A stretch of 64,000 nt of DNA from JBLZUR01 sp048565625 (GTDB lineage: Bacteria; Pseudomonadota; Alphaproteobacteria; Sphingomonadales; Sphingomonadaceae). The first letter of the stretch is position 1; each line of letters begins with the position of its first letter. This document shows positions 32,976 to 41,815 of this stretch, in pieces. The stretch is taken from positions 3,100,001 through 3,164,000 of the forward strand of contig NZ_JBLZUR010000002.1 of NCBI RefSeq assembly GCF_048565625.1. The letters run 5' to 3'. The notes under the pieces were generated by a model. The model was not told the DNA's origin and did not search any database. It worked only from the letters and a program-made list of their open reading frames with translations. Position numbers and translations under genes: made by a program.

Positions 32976-34057
32976 GCCCCCACTCCCCCGCTCAGCGTGG
33001 GCACATCCAGCGCCGCGAACCCGTAGTGCCGCAGCCAGCGCAGATCGCCGTCGAAGAAGGCGCGCAGGTCGTCCATGCCGTATTTTAGCATCGCCAGCCG
33101 ATCGATCCCGCAGCCAAAGGCGAAACCCTGCCATTCGGCCGGATCGAGCCCGCAGGACGCGATTACCTTCGGGTGAACCATGCCGGAACCCAGGATCTCC
33201 ATCCACCCGTCCGGCTCCGCCCCGCCGATCACGCGGCGACCCGTCTTGTCGCGGGTGAAGCCGACATCGACCTCCGCCGACGGCTCGGTGAAGGGGAAGT
33301 AGCTGGGGCGTAGGCGCAGGACGATGTCGTCGCGCTGGAAGAACGCCTTCACGAAGGTCTCCAGCGTCCATTTGAGATGGCCGAGCGTAATGCCGCGATC
33401 GATCACCAGCCCCTCGACCTGATGGAACATCGGCGTGTGCGTCGCATCGCTGTCGGAACGGTAGGTGCGGCCCGGCGCGATGATGCGGATCGGCGGCGGT
33501 GTCGTCATCATCGTGCGGATCTGCACGGGCGAGGTGTGAGTGCGAAGAAGCATCTTCTGCCCACCGTCGGCGCCCTCCGGGAAATAGAACGTGTCGTGCA
33601 TCGCCCGGGCGGGATGCGTCTCCGGGATATTGAGCGCGGTGAAGTTGTGCCAGTCGTCCTCGATCTCCGGCCCGGTCGCGACGGCGAAACCCAAATCAGC
33701 GAAGATCTCCGCAAGCTCGTCCATCACCTGGCTGACCGGATGCACCGACCCCTGCGGCGCGGCCTGCGCCGGCAGCGTCAGGTCCAGCTTCTCCGAAGCC
33801 AGCCGCGCATCGAGCGCCGCCTGCTCCAGCGCCACCTTCCGCGTGGCGATCGCCTCCGTCACCGCCTCGCGCAGCCCCTGAATACGCGGACCCTCGACCA
33901 GCCGCTCCTCCGGCGACATGCCGCCCAGCGTCTTGAGCAGCGCCGTCACCTCCCCCTGCTTGCCGAGAGCACGAACGCGCACCGCCTCCAGCGCGGCAAG
34001 GTCGGCAACGGCGATCTCCGACAGGAGACCGGATTGGAGTGCGGGCAGATCGGTCAT
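32972..34057 (-). CDS. pheS: Phenylalanine-tRNA ligase alpha subunit
   Basis: A 361-residue class II synthetase subunit: coiled-coil N-terminus (1-100), motif 2 region 'LLRTHTSPVQIRTM', 'PGRTYRSDSDATHTPMFHQV' (Phe/ATP binding) and motif 3 'FAFGCGIDRLAMLKYGM'. Starts at an ATG 41 bases downstream of the aldo/keto reductase. rpmI and rplT lie a little further upstream on the same strand, matching the common rpmI-rplT-pheST order interrupted by one gene. Confidence 0.96.
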   Translation of the reverse strand: MTDLPALQSGLLSEIAVADLAALEAVRVRALGKQGEVTALLKTLGGMSPEERLVEGPRIQGLREAVTEAIATRKVALEQAALDARLASEKLDLTLPAQAAPQGSVHPVSQVMDELAEIFADLGFAVATGPEIEDDWHNFTALNIPETHPARAMHDTFYFPEGADGGQKMLLRTHTSPVQIRTMMTTPPPIRIIAPGRTYRSDSDATHTPMFHQVEGLVIDRGITLGHLKWTLETFVKAFFQRDDIVLRLRPSYFPFTEPSAEVDVGFTRDKTGRRVIGGAEPDGWMEILGSGMVHPKVIASCGLDPAEWQGFAFGCGIDRLAMLKYGMDDLRAFFDGDLRWLRHYGFAALDVPTLSGGVGA

Positions 34058-34097
34058 GGGCTGAGGGCGATGCGGTGAAGCCGCGCCGCCGTCAACC

Positions 34098-35093
34098 TCA
34101 GAGGCGGGTCATCGCCAGCACGGCGGGGTTGCCGTAGCGTTCGCCGGCGGTCTGTCCGCACGGCGCGGCCGCTTCCAGCTCGGCGAGGTCTTCCGCCGTC
34201 AGGTCCAGGTCGGCGGCGGCAGCGCTGTCCTCCATCGTGACGCGGCGCTTGGCGCCCGGTATCGGCACGATGTCGTCACCCTGTGCGAGCAGCCAGGCGA
34301 GCGCCACCTGTGCCGCCGATGCGCCATGCCGCGCGCCGATCGCCTCCGCCACGCGGACGACCTCGAAGTTCGTGTCGAAGTTCTCTTCCGAATAGCGCGG
34401 ATCGTTGAGGCGGTAGTCACCCTCGCCGAGGTCCGCGCGCGACTTGATGCTGCCGGTCAGGAAGCCGCGGCCGAGCGGGGAATAGGGCACGAAGCCGATG
34501 CCGAGTTCACGCAGCACCGGCAGGATGTCCTCCTCCACGCCGCGCTCCCAAAGGGAGTATTCCGATTGCACGGCAGCGATCGGGTGAACGGCATGGGCGC
34601 GGCGGATGGTGTTCGCCCCCGCCTCGGAAAGCCCGAGCTGGCGGACCTTGCCCGCCTGCACCAGCTCCGCCATCGCGCCCACCGTCTCCTCGATCGGCAC
34701 GTTCGGATCAACGCGGTGCTGATAATAGAGGTCGATCGTCTCGATCCCGAGCCGCTGCAGCGACTCGTCACACGCGCGGCGCACGTTCTCGGGTCGCGAG
34801 TCGACGCCGGACATCTTCCCGTCCTCGATCCGGAAACCGAATTTGGTGGCGATCACCAGCTTCTCGCGACGGCCTTTGATCGCCCGGCCAACCAGTTCCT
34901 CGTTCTTGTACGGCCCGTAAACCTCTGCCGTGTCGAGGAAGGTGACGCCGAGGTCGAAGGCGCGGTGCAGGGTCGCGATCGACTCGTCCTCGCTCGCCTG
35001 CCCGTACATGCCGGAGCCAATCCCGGCCATCGGCATGCAGCCGAGCCCGATGGCGGAGACGGTTAGGCCGGGGGCGAGATCGCGATAGCGCAT
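34098..35093 (-). CDS. Aldo/keto reductase
   Basis: A 331-residue NADPH-dependent (beta/alpha)8 oxidoreductase. Tetrad residues are visible: Asp in 'TFLDTAEVYG', Tyr in 'VYGPYKNEEL', Lys in 'LVIATKFGF' and His in 'DLYYQHRVDPNVP'. The NADP site is 'IPIPGAKRRVTMEDSAAAAD'-like. It belongs to the AKR13/YhdN-like group; physiological substrate unknown. It is inserted between rplT and pheS. The ATG at 35093 is preferred over an in-frame extension. Confidence 0.9.
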   Translation of the reverse strand: MRYRDLAPGLTVSAIGLGCMPMAGIGSGMYGQASEDESIATLHRAFDLGVTFLDTAEVYGPYKNEELVGRAIKGRREKLVIATKFGFRIEDGKMSGVDSRPENVRRACDESLQRLGIETIDLYYQHRVDPNVPIEETVGAMAELVQAGKVRQLGLSEAGANTIRRAHAVHPIAAVQSEYSLWERGVEEDILPVLRELGIGFVPYSPLGRGFLTGSIKSRADLGEGDYRLNDPRYSEENFDTNFEVVRVAEAIGARHGASAAQVALAWLLAQGDDIVPIPGAKRRVTMEDSAAAADLDLTAEDLAELEAAAPCGQTAGERYGNPAVLAMTRL

Positions 35094-35139
35094 GGGGAAC
35101 CTCCAGATTGGCGGGGCGGGAGGTGGGTGCGCCACGGAC

Positions 35140-35174
35140 AAAAGAAAAGGGCGCCGGTGTCGCCACCCGCGCCC
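35140..35174 (-). terminator. Rho-independent terminator after rplT
   Basis: On the minus strand the stem GGGCGC...GCGCCC encloses a second helix GGTG-GCGA-CACC and is followed by TTTTCTTTT. It begins about 22 bases after the rplT stop and separates the ribosomal genes from the aldo/keto reductase. Confidence 0.75.
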
Positions 35175-35195
35175 TCAACTCGATCCGGTCAGAGG

Positions 35196-35573
35196 TTACG
35201 CCGCGACGCGGGCGTCCTCCGGCAGGGCCGCCTTGGCCTGCGCGATGACGGCGGAGAACGCCGCGCCTTCGTGCATCGCCATATCGGCCAAAACCTTCCG
35301 GTCAAGCTCGATGCCGGCCAGCTTCAGACCGTGCATGAACACGCCGTAGGTCAGGCCTTCGACGCGGACGGCCGCGTTGATGCGCTGGATCCACAGCGCG
35401 CGGAACGAACGCTTCTTAACCTTGCGGTCGCGGTAAGCGTATTGTCCGGCCTTCTCCACCGCCTGGCGGGCGATGCGGATGGTGTTCTTGCGGCGGCCGT
35501 AATAGCCCTTTGCATCTTCCAGGATGCGGTTGTGCTTGGCGCGGGTGGTTACACCGCGTTTGACGCGTGCCAT
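35196..35573 (-). CDS. rplT: 50S ribosomal protein L20
   Basis: A 125-residue early-assembly protein that binds 23S rRNA; very basic N-terminus 'MARVKRGVTTRAKHNRIL' followed by 'GYYGRRKNTIRIARQAV' and 'RDRKVKKRSFRALWIQRINA', all highly conserved. In many bacteria L20 represses its own operon at the leader RNA. Located 13 bases after rpmI. Confidence 0.98.
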   Translation of the reverse strand: MARVKRGVTTRAKHNRILEDAKGYYGRRKNTIRIARQAVEKAGQYAYRDRKVKKRSFRALWIQRINAAVRVEGLTYGVFMHGLKLAGIELDRKVLADMAMHEGAAFSAVIAQAKAALPEDARVAA

Positions 35574-35586
35574 GTCTCAGCGCTCC

Positions 35587-35790
35587 TTACTTGAGGCCGT
35601 AAGGCGCCCAGAGCTTCACCGTCGCCGTATCGGCGTCGGAAAGCACGGAGGTGCCGCGGTTCTGGCGGATATACTTGCCGTTATGGCTGATCAGGCGGTG
35701 GCGCTTGCCGGCGACGCCGTGCTTCAGCTTACCGGTGGCGGTAAGCTTGAAGCGCTTCTTGACGCCGCTCTTCGTCTTGAGCTTGGGCAT
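35587..35790 (-). CDS. rpmI: 50S ribosomal protein L35
   Basis: A 67-residue basic protein: 'MPKLKTKSGVKKRFKLTATG' and 'HRLISHNGKYIRQNRG' are diagnostic. Two in-frame ATGs occur. GAGGAG is immediately before the first (no spacer), while it is six bases before the second at 35790, so the second is the likely start, matching other L35 proteins. infC, the usual upstream neighbour, is absent here. Confidence 0.97.
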   Translation of the reverse strand: MPKLKTKSGVKKRFKLTATGKLKHGVAGKRHRLISHNGKYIRQNRGTSVLSDADTATVKLWAPYGLK

Positions 35791-35973
35791 TTTCATCTCC
35801 TCGTAAGTGCGACGTTAGCAGACGGCCACGGCAGCCCATTTAGCCGGGCAGTCTTTCCAAATCGCGAGAGCGCGGGCCTATAGCGACGAGTCCGCGCTGA
35901 GGCAACCGATTCAGGACCGCCCTCGGCCCCGTCGTTTCGGAACCGGCCTTCGCTTTGGCGGTTTGCAACCGTC

Positions 35974-38046
35974 ATGGCTACCTCCGCACCCGCTCCACGC
36001 CGCTGGCCCCGTACAGAGCGGGGGCAGGGTGCCCTCGGCATCGGCCTCTCGATCTTCGCGACGATCATCGGCCTGATCGTGCTCGCCTGGGCGATCCTCT
36101 TCATCACCAAGGGCCGCTTCCTCAAGCACACGTTCGAGCGGATCGTCTCCGGGTCGACCGAGCGCAAGGTGACGGTTGCGGGCGATTTCCAGCTCTATTT
36201 CGCACCCTTCAAGCTGAAGTTCCTGGCGGACGGCCTGACCGTCACCAACCCGGCCTGGGCACCGCGTCCCAACTTCTGGGAATCCAAGCACCTGGAGATC
36301 TGGGTCAGCCCCTGGAGCCTCGTCTTCGGCGATCGCTACAAGATCTACACGGCCGAGTTGATCGATGGCCGCGCCGACCTCGAATGGGACGACGCGAACA
36401 AGCGCAACACCTGGACCTTCGGCGATCCGAACCAAAAGGGCGAACCCTTCACCCTGCCGCTGATCAAGCGCGCGATGATCACCGGCACCGAACTCCACTA
36501 TCGCGATCCGCTGCTGCAGCTTGTCACCGACATCAAGGTGAACACCGTCCGCGCGCAGAACACTGCCGTCACGCAGGACATCAGCTTCACCGGCGACGGC
36601 ACGATGCGCGGCAAGGCCTTCGTGATGAACGGCGCGATCGTTGCCCCGAATGCGACGCTTGAGGGCGACGCGCTCAACTTCCGCATGCACGCAACCTCGA
36701 TCGGCAACATCCTCGACGTCACCGGCAAGCTGCCCGGCGTGACCGAGATCGAGGGCGGGCTGTTCAACCTCTACGTACGCGGGCCGAACCTCGCCCGTCT
36801 GTTCGACTTCATCGGCGTCGCCGTGCCCGACACCCGCCGCTACCGCCTCCGCTCCGACCTCACCAAGGTGGGGGAGGAGTGGCGCTTCACCCGGATGCGC
36901 GGCGGGTTCGGAGATTCGGACCTCGCCGGCAAGATGACCATCTCGATGCCGGCACCTGAGGACCGGCTGAAGATCGTCGCCGACCTGTCGTCGAACAAGG
37001 TCGACATCATCGATATCGGACCCTTCATGGGCTACGAGCCGAACGCGCTTGCCACAAAGGGCGCGGTCGCGGCGGTCGAGCAGACGGGCGGCGCGCCCCG
37101 CATCTTGCCGGATGCGCCGCTCCGCATCGAATCGCTCAAGATCTTCGATGCCCATGTGAACTACCGGGTGAAGACAATCCGCGCACCCAGTCTGCCGGTG
37201 TCGAACATCAAGCTCACCTTCGATCTCGATCACACCTTGCTCAAGCTGTCGCCGCTCACGATGGACGTGGCCGGCGGCCATCTCGCCTCGGACATCGAGA
37301 TCAACGCGCGGACCAAGCCGGTCGAGACCACCTACGACATCCGCCTGTCGCCAACGCCGATGGGGCGTTTGCTCTCCGGCTTCGGCGTGTCGAACAACGG
37401 CACCACCGGCACGGTGAAGGCGCGCGTGAAGATGAGCGGGGAGGGTGACACCGTCCGCGAATCGCTCGCCTCCTCCGACGGGCGCATCGCCATCATCCTG
37501 CCCAAGGGCGATTTTTGGACGCAGTACATCCAGCTCGCCGAGTTCGACGTCGGCACCTTCGTTCAGAAGATGTTCCAGGATAAATTGAAGAAGCCGGTCG
37601 AGATCAACTGCGGCCTGATCGCCTTCACCGTGCGCGACGGCAATGCCAGCGCCGATCCGATCCTGATCGACACCAAGAAGAACGTCATGCTCGGCACCGG
37701 CGGCTTCAGCTTCAAGGACGAGTCGCTGGACATCCGCTTCCGCGCCGACGCCAAGAAGATCAGCCTGTTCTCCGGCCAGTCGCCGGTCGGCATCAGCGGC
37801 CATTTCGCGGCGCCCGGCATCCAGATCATCACGCCGGAGCTGCTGGCGCGTGGCGGCGTTGGTGCGGCGGCGGCGCTGGCGGTTGGGCCGCTCGCCGGCA
37901 TCCTCGCCTTCGTCGATCCGGGTGATGCCAAGGGCGCCGCCTGCGGCCCCGTCCTCTCGGGTGCCAGCGCCGCGGCCCAGAAGACCAAAGACGGCGAGTC
38001 GCGCGACGACGTCGGCGACGGCAAGTCGAAGAAGAAGAAAGACTAA
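35974..38046 (+). CDS. AsmA family protein
   Basis: A 690-residue protein. A membrane helix at about 23-46 ('FATIIGLIVLAWAILFITKG') is followed by a long periplasmic beta-rich region with the AsmA N-terminal pattern 'STERKVTVAGDFQLYFAPFK' and the C-terminal AsmA_2 portion ('VARVKMSGEGDTVRESLASS'-like block, 'ISGHFAAPGIQIITPELLAR'). AsmA-like proteins are proposed bridges moving phospholipids to the outer membrane. The tail is Lys-rich. Its TAA overlaps the TAG of the convergent exporter gene. Confidence 0.88.
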   Translation: MATSAPAPRRWPRTERGQGALGIGLSIFATIIGLIVLAWAILFITKGRFLKHTFERIVSGSTERKVTVAGDFQLYFAPFKLKFLADGLTVTNPAWAPRPNFWESKHLEIWVSPWSLVFGDRYKIYTAELIDGRADLEWDDANKRNTWTFGDPNQKGEPFTLPLIKRAMITGTELHYRDPLLQLVTDIKVNTVRAQNTAVTQDISFTGDGTMRGKAFVMNGAIVAPNATLEGDALNFRMHATSIGNILDVTGKLPGVTEIEGGLFNLYVRGPNLARLFDFIGVAVPDTRRYRLRSDLTKVGEEWRFTRMRGGFGDSDLAGKMTISMPAPEDRLKIVADLSSNKVDIIDIGPFMGYEPNALATKGAVAAVEQTGGAPRILPDAPLRIESLKIFDAHVNYRVKTIRAPSLPVSNIKLTFDLDHTLLKLSPLTMDVAGGHLASDIEINARTKPVETTYDIRLSPTPMGRLLSGFGVSNNGTTGTVKARVKMSGEGDTVRESLASSDGRIAIILPKGDFWTQYIQLAEFDVGTFVQKMFQDKLKKPVEINCGLIAFTVRDGNASADPILIDTKKNVMLGTGGFSFKDESLDIRFRADAKKISLFSGQSPVGISGHFAAPGIQIITPELLARGGVGAAAALAVGPLAGILAFVDPGDAKGAACGPVLSGASAAAQKTKDGESRDDVGDGKSKKKKD

Positions 38047-38960
38047 GCGGCGGCGTCTGCCGGCGGCTGCGGCCGGCGGACCAGCAGCAGGGCGCCCGCG
38101 ATCAGCGCCGCGCCCAGATAGTCCGGCAGGGTCAGCCGCTCCCCGTAGAAGACCCAGCCGAGCGTCGCCGCGATGATCGGCTGGATCAGCAGGGTCAGCC
38201 CGACGACGATCGGCTCGACCCGACTGATCGACAGGATGATCAGCCCCTGCCCGAACACCTGGCTGCCGAGCGCGAGGAGGAGGAGCGGACCCCAATGGTC
38301 CGGCCACACCTGCTCCCCGAAGGCCAGGGAGGTCAGCAGCAGCGGGAGCGTGCCCGTCAGCGTCATCACGGTCAGCCGTCCGAACGGCGACACGCTTCCC
38401 GCGCGATCGGCGAGGATCAAATATCCGGTGTAGAAGATGCCGGCCAGCAGGCAGAGCCCGTCGCCCATCAGGTTCTTCGGCGAAAGCTCGTACGACCGCC
38501 CCATCAGCAGGACGACCCCCGTCGCCGCCAGCGCGAGAGCAATCGCCTGCCCACGCCCCGGCAGCTGCCGCGCCACGATAAATCCGTAGATCGGGAACAG
38601 GAAGCTCGTCACATTGCCGAACAAGGTCGCGTTCGCCAGCCGCGTGTGGAGGATGCCCGCATGCCAGGCGGCCAGGTCGGCGGCGAAGAACAGCCCGCCG
38701 CAGACCAGCGCCACCCAAGCCCCGCCCGCATTCCGCGCCGGCAGCCTCTGCCCGAGCCGCATGGTAATGAGGACGATCAGCGGTGCCGCGATCGTCAGCC
38801 GCCAGAACCCGGCCGCCACCGGCCCGACACCCGCCAGCCGCACCATCCACGGCCCGAAGGCGAGCAGCACGTTGGCGAGCAGCAATGAGGGAAGGCCGAG
38901 CAGCCCCGCGAGCCGCGCTTTGCCGCCGGACAGAGGTTCTTGTGCGCTGCGGCGATGCAT
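38043..38960 (-). CDS. DMT/EamA family transporter
   Basis: A 305-residue inner-membrane protein with about ten hydrophobic segments and two EamA repeats; the second repeat ends 'VVGLTLLIQPIIAATLGWVF' and 'YGERLTLPDYLGAALIAGA', a typical drug/metabolite exporter signature. The substrate cannot be read. Convergent with the AsmA gene (four-base overlap CTAA) and divergent from the flavin reductase, starts about 60 bases apart. Confidence 0.9.
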   Translation of the reverse strand: MHRRSAQEPLSGGKARLAGLLGLPSLLLANVLLAFGPWMVRLAGVGPVAAGFWRLTIAAPLIVLITMRLGQRLPARNAGGAWVALVCGGLFFAADLAAWHAGILHTRLANATLFGNVTSFLFPIYGFIVARQLPGRGQAIALALAATGVVLLMGRSYELSPKNLMGDGLCLLAGIFYTGYLILADRAGSVSPFGRLTVMTLTGTLPLLLTSLAFGEQVWPDHWGPLLLLALGSQVFGQGLIILSISRVEPIVVGLTLLIQPIIAATLGWVFYGERLTLPDYLGAALIAGALLLVRRPQPPADAAA

Positions 38961-39019
38961 GGCCGACGCTAACCACTATCTCTTCGCCGACGGCAAGGCT
39001 GATGATCAAAGGAACCGAT

Positions 39020-40111
39020 ATGCCGGGCTTGTTCGATCCGATCGAAGTGGGTGCGATCACCGCGCCGAACCGCGTCTTCATGGCGCCGCTGACCCGCGCT
39101 CGCGGCACCCGCGATCACGTGCCCACGCCGATCATGGCGGAGTATTATGCCCAGCGGGCAAGCGCCGGCCTGATCATCTCGGAGGCGATCGGCATTTCGC
39201 GCCAGGGCCTCGGCTGGCCGTACGCGACCGGCATCTGGACCGACGAGCAGGTCGCGGGCTGGCGGCGGGTGACCGACGCCGTTCATGCGGCGGGCGGGCG
39301 GATCGTCGCGCAGCTCTGGCATATGGGCCGGCTGATCCACACCGACCTTCTGGACGGCGAGCTTCCGGTCTCCTCCTCTGCAATTGCCGCTCCAGGCCAT
39401 GCCCATACCTATGACGGCAACAAGCCCTATCCGGTGCCCCGCCCGCTGGAGGCAAAGGAGGTGCCGCAGCTCCTCGAGGACTACCGCCACGCCGCGCGCA
39501 ATGCGCTCGCCGCCGGCTTCGACGGCGTGCAGCTCCACGCCGCCAACGGCTACCTGATCGACAGCTTCCTGCGCGACAACACCAACAACCGCACCGACAG
39601 CTATGGCGGGTCGATCGAGAACCGCATCCGCCTGCTGGGCGAGGTCACCCGCGCCATTGTCGAGGTGGTCGGCGCAGAGCGCACCGGCGTGCGCCTCTCC
39701 CCGAACGGCGAGGTGCAGGGGGTCAACGACAGCGATCCCCACGCGCTCTTCCCGGCGGCGGCGAAGCTGCTGGAGGAGATCGGCATAGCCTTCCTCGAAC
39801 TGCGCGAACCCGACTTCAACGGCTCGCGCGGCGCGGCGGATGTGGAGCCGGTCGCGCCGGAAATCCGCAAGGTCTTCAGCCGAACCCTGATCCTGAACTC
39901 GGACTACGACCGTGCGAAGGCGGATGCCGCGCTTTCCTCGGGCGCCGCCGACGCGATCGCGTTCGGCCGGCCCTTCATCGCCAACCCCGATCTTCCCCGA
40001 CGGCTCGCGGAAGGCCTGCCCTACAACCCGCTGCGCGAGGCGTTCCTCTACTCGCAGGGTGAGGAAGGGTACACCGACTACCCGGCCGCACAGGAGGCAA
40101 AGGCCGCCTGA
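39020..40111 (+). CDS. Old Yellow Enzyme-type alkene reductase
   Basis: A 363-residue FMN-dependent TIM-barrel enzyme reducing activated C=C bonds with NAD(P)H. Features: 'PNRVFMAPLTRARG', 'QLWHMGRLIH', 'GVQLHAANGYLIDSFLRDNT' (the His-x-x-Asn substrate pair), 'NNRTDSYGGSIENR' and 'DAIAFGRPFIANPDL'. The ATG at 39020 has AAAGGA at a suitable distance. A NemA/xenobiotic reductase role is likely but the natural substrate is unknown. A family C palindrome follows the stop. Confidence 0.93.
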   Translation: MPGLFDPIEVGAITAPNRVFMAPLTRARGTRDHVPTPIMAEYYAQRASAGLIISEAIGISRQGLGWPYATGIWTDEQVAGWRRVTDAVHAAGGRIVAQLWHMGRLIHTDLLDGELPVSSSAIAAPGHAHTYDGNKPYPVPRPLEAKEVPQLLEDYRHAARNALAAGFDGVQLHAANGYLIDSFLRDNTNNRTDSYGGSIENRIRLLGEVTRAIVEVVGAERTGVRLSPNGEVQGVNDSDPHALFPAAAKLLEEIGIAFLELREPDFNGSRGAADVEPVAPEIRKVFSRTLILNSDYDRAKADAALSSGAADAIAFGRPFIANPDLPRRLAEGLPYNPLREAFLYSQGEEGYTDYPAAQEAKAA

Positions 40112-40113
40112 CC

Positions 40114-40243
40114 CCTCATCCTCCCCCGCAAGGGGGAGGTGTCAGGCGCAGCCTGACGGAGGGGGAGGACAGGAAGGCCTCAGGACACCGCGTCCTCCCC
40201 CTCCGGCGCCTGAAGGCGCCACCTCCCCCTGGCGGGGGAGGAT
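40114..40243. repeat. Long composite palindrome, family C
   Basis: The left half from CTCATCCTCCCCCGCAAGGG (40115) to about 40170 and the right half from about 40192 to ...GGCGGGGGAGGAT at 40242 are reverse complements, each with an inner hairpin (TCAGGC-GCA-GCCTGA; GGCGCC-TGAA-GGCGCC). It fills the gap between the convergent alkene reductase and ribH and resembles the copy at 21587. Confidence 0.85.
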
Positions 40244-40247
40244 CAAA

Positions 40248-40670
40248 TTAAGCCCCGAACCGGTCCTTCAGCGCCATCATCGCCAGCGCCGCGCGCGCAG
40301 CGTCACCGCCCTTGTCCTTCTCGTTGGCCCTGGCGCGGGTCAGCGCCTGCGCTTCGTTCTCGACCGTGAGGATGCCGTTGCCGATCGCGATGCCGTCCAG
40401 CGTCAGCGCCATGATCCCGCGCGCGCTCTCGTTCGAAACCACCTCGAAGTGATAGGTCTCGCCCCGGATGATCACGCCCAGCGCGACGAACCCCTCGTAG
40501 CGCCCGGTCTCCGCCGCCATCGCGATCGCCGCCGGCACCTCCAGCGCACCGGGCACGGTGACCACGTCGACATGGTGCCCCGCCGCCTCGATCGCGGCGC
40601 GCGCACCCTCGATCAGCAGGTCGTTCAGATGGTCGTAGAACCGCGCTTCCACGATCAGCAGGCGTGCCAT
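40248..40670 (-). CDS. ribH: 6,7-dimethyl-8-ribityllumazine synthase
   Basis: A 140-residue enzyme of the penultimate riboflavin step, condensing 3,4-dihydroxy-2-butanone 4-phosphate with the ribitylamino-pyrimidine. 'VVTVPGALEVPAAIAMAAET' and 'GFVALGVIIRGETYHFEVVS' are the conserved substrate-binding regions, including the catalytic His. The start overlaps the ribB stop by one base. Last gene of the ribE-ribB-ribH run. Confidence 0.95.
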   Translation of the reverse strand: MARLLIVEARFYDHLNDLLIEGARAAIEAAGHHVDVVTVPGALEVPAAIAMAAETGRYEGFVALGVIIRGETYHFEVVSNESARGIMALTLDGIAIGNGILTVENEAQALTRARANEKDKGGDAARAALAMMALKDRFGA

Positions 40671-41815
40671 CAGTCGAGACCTCCCAGATCGATGTCCTGC
40701 TCGCCGACGATCGACAGGCCATAGCCGCCGAGCGCCACCAGTGTGTGCCGGGAATTGGTCAGCAGCACCATGTCATGGACGTTGAGCGCCGCCAGCACCT
40801 GCGCGCCGACGCCGTAGTCGCGCAGTTCGTCCATCTCCGGGCTGCCCTCTTCGGCGCCTTGCGCGCGGGCATGGATCATCCGCGCGGTCGATCCGGCCAT
40901 CTGGCGGTTGATGACGACCACGACCCCGCTACCCTTCTCGCCGATCACCTCCATCGACCGCTGCAACAGCCCCCGTCGCGGGAACTCCTCGCCGAACAGA
41001 TCGTCGAAGGGGGAAAAGGTGTGCATCCGCACCAAAGTGGTGCCCGCCGGGTCGATCGCGCCCTTTACCAGCGCGACGATCTCCGTACCGGTCGCCTTGT
41101 TGTAGAAGGTGACGCCCGTCCATTCCCCGCCCCAGCGGCTGGTGAAGCGCGCCTCGACCCGCCGCTCCAGCAGGTGATCCTTGCGCAGGCGATAGGCGAT
41201 CAGGTCGCGGATCGTCCCGATCTTGAGCGCATGGCGCTGCGCGAAGGCGATCAGGTCGTCCAGCCGCGCCATGGTGCCGTCGTCCTTCATGATCTCGCAG
41301 ATCACGCCGGACGGATTGAGGCCTGCCAGCCGCGCCACATCGACCGCCGCCTCGGTATGGCCGGTGCGCACCAGCACCCCGCCCTCGCGCGCGATCAGCG
41401 GAAAGACATGGCCCGGTGTCACGATATGCTCCGGCCCCTTGGAGGCGTCGATCGCCACCGCGACGGTGCGCGCGCGGTCGGCGGCGGAAATGCCGGTGGT
41501 CACCCCGTCGCGCGCCTCGATGGAGGTGGTGAAGGCGGTCTCGTGCCGCGTGCCGTTTTTGGCGCTCATCAGCGACAGGCCGAGCTGGTCGACGCGGCCC
41601 TTGGTCAACGCCAGGCAGATCAGGCCTCGGCCGTGCGTCGCCATGAAGTTGATCGCGTCCGGCGTCGCCATCTGCGCGGGGATGACAAGGTCACCCTCGT
41701 TCTCGCGATCCTCGTCATCGACCAGGATGAACATCCGGCCGTTGCGCGCCTCGTCGATGATCTCCTCGGGCGAGGAGAGGAAGGCGTGGCGGATCTTGTT
41801 GGGTTCAGCGTTCAT
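40670..41815 (-). CDS. ribB: 3,4-dihydroxy-2-butanone 4-phosphate synthase with degenerate GTP cyclohydrolase II-like tail
   Basis: A 381-residue RibBA-shaped protein. The N-terminal half is a complete DHBP synthase: 'FILVDDEDRENEGDLVIPAQ' and 'HTEAAVDVARLAGLNPSGVI' with active-site Glu/Asp/His. The C-terminal half (about residues 210-381) aligns with GTP cyclohydrolase II, but the zinc motif (normally GDxxGSxxCDC) reads 'SPFDDLFGEEFPRRGLLQRS' and has no cysteines. It should therefore make DHBP only, with another enzyme supplying the GTP step. The 5' end overlaps ribE by 11 bases. Confidence 0.92.
   Translation of the reverse strand: MNAEPNKIRHAFLSSPEEIIDEARNGRMFILVDDEDRENEGDLVIPAQMATPDAINFMATHGRGLICLALTKGRVDQLGLSLMSAKNGTRHETAFTTSIEARDGVTTGISAADRARTVAVAIDASKGPEHIVTPGHVFPLIAREGGVLVRTGHTEAAVDVARLAGLNPSGVICEIMKDDGTMARLDDLIAFAQRHALKIGTIRDLIAYRLRKDHLLERRVEARFTSRWGGEWTGVTFYNKATGTEIVALVKGAIDPAGTTLVRMHTFSPFDDLFGEEFPRRGLLQRSMEVIGEKGSGVVVVINRQMAGSTARMIHARAQGAEEGSPEMDELRDYGVGAQVLAALNVHDMVLLTNSRHTLVALGGYGLSIVGEQDIDLGGLD

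Noticed and set aside
35911..39108. A 1065-codon open frame on the minus strand opposite the AsmA and flavin reductase region
   Set aside because: The protein is Arg/Gly/Asp-rich with no fold signature, runs antisense to two clear genes and through the real EamA gene in another frame. Long antisense frames are expected at this GC content.
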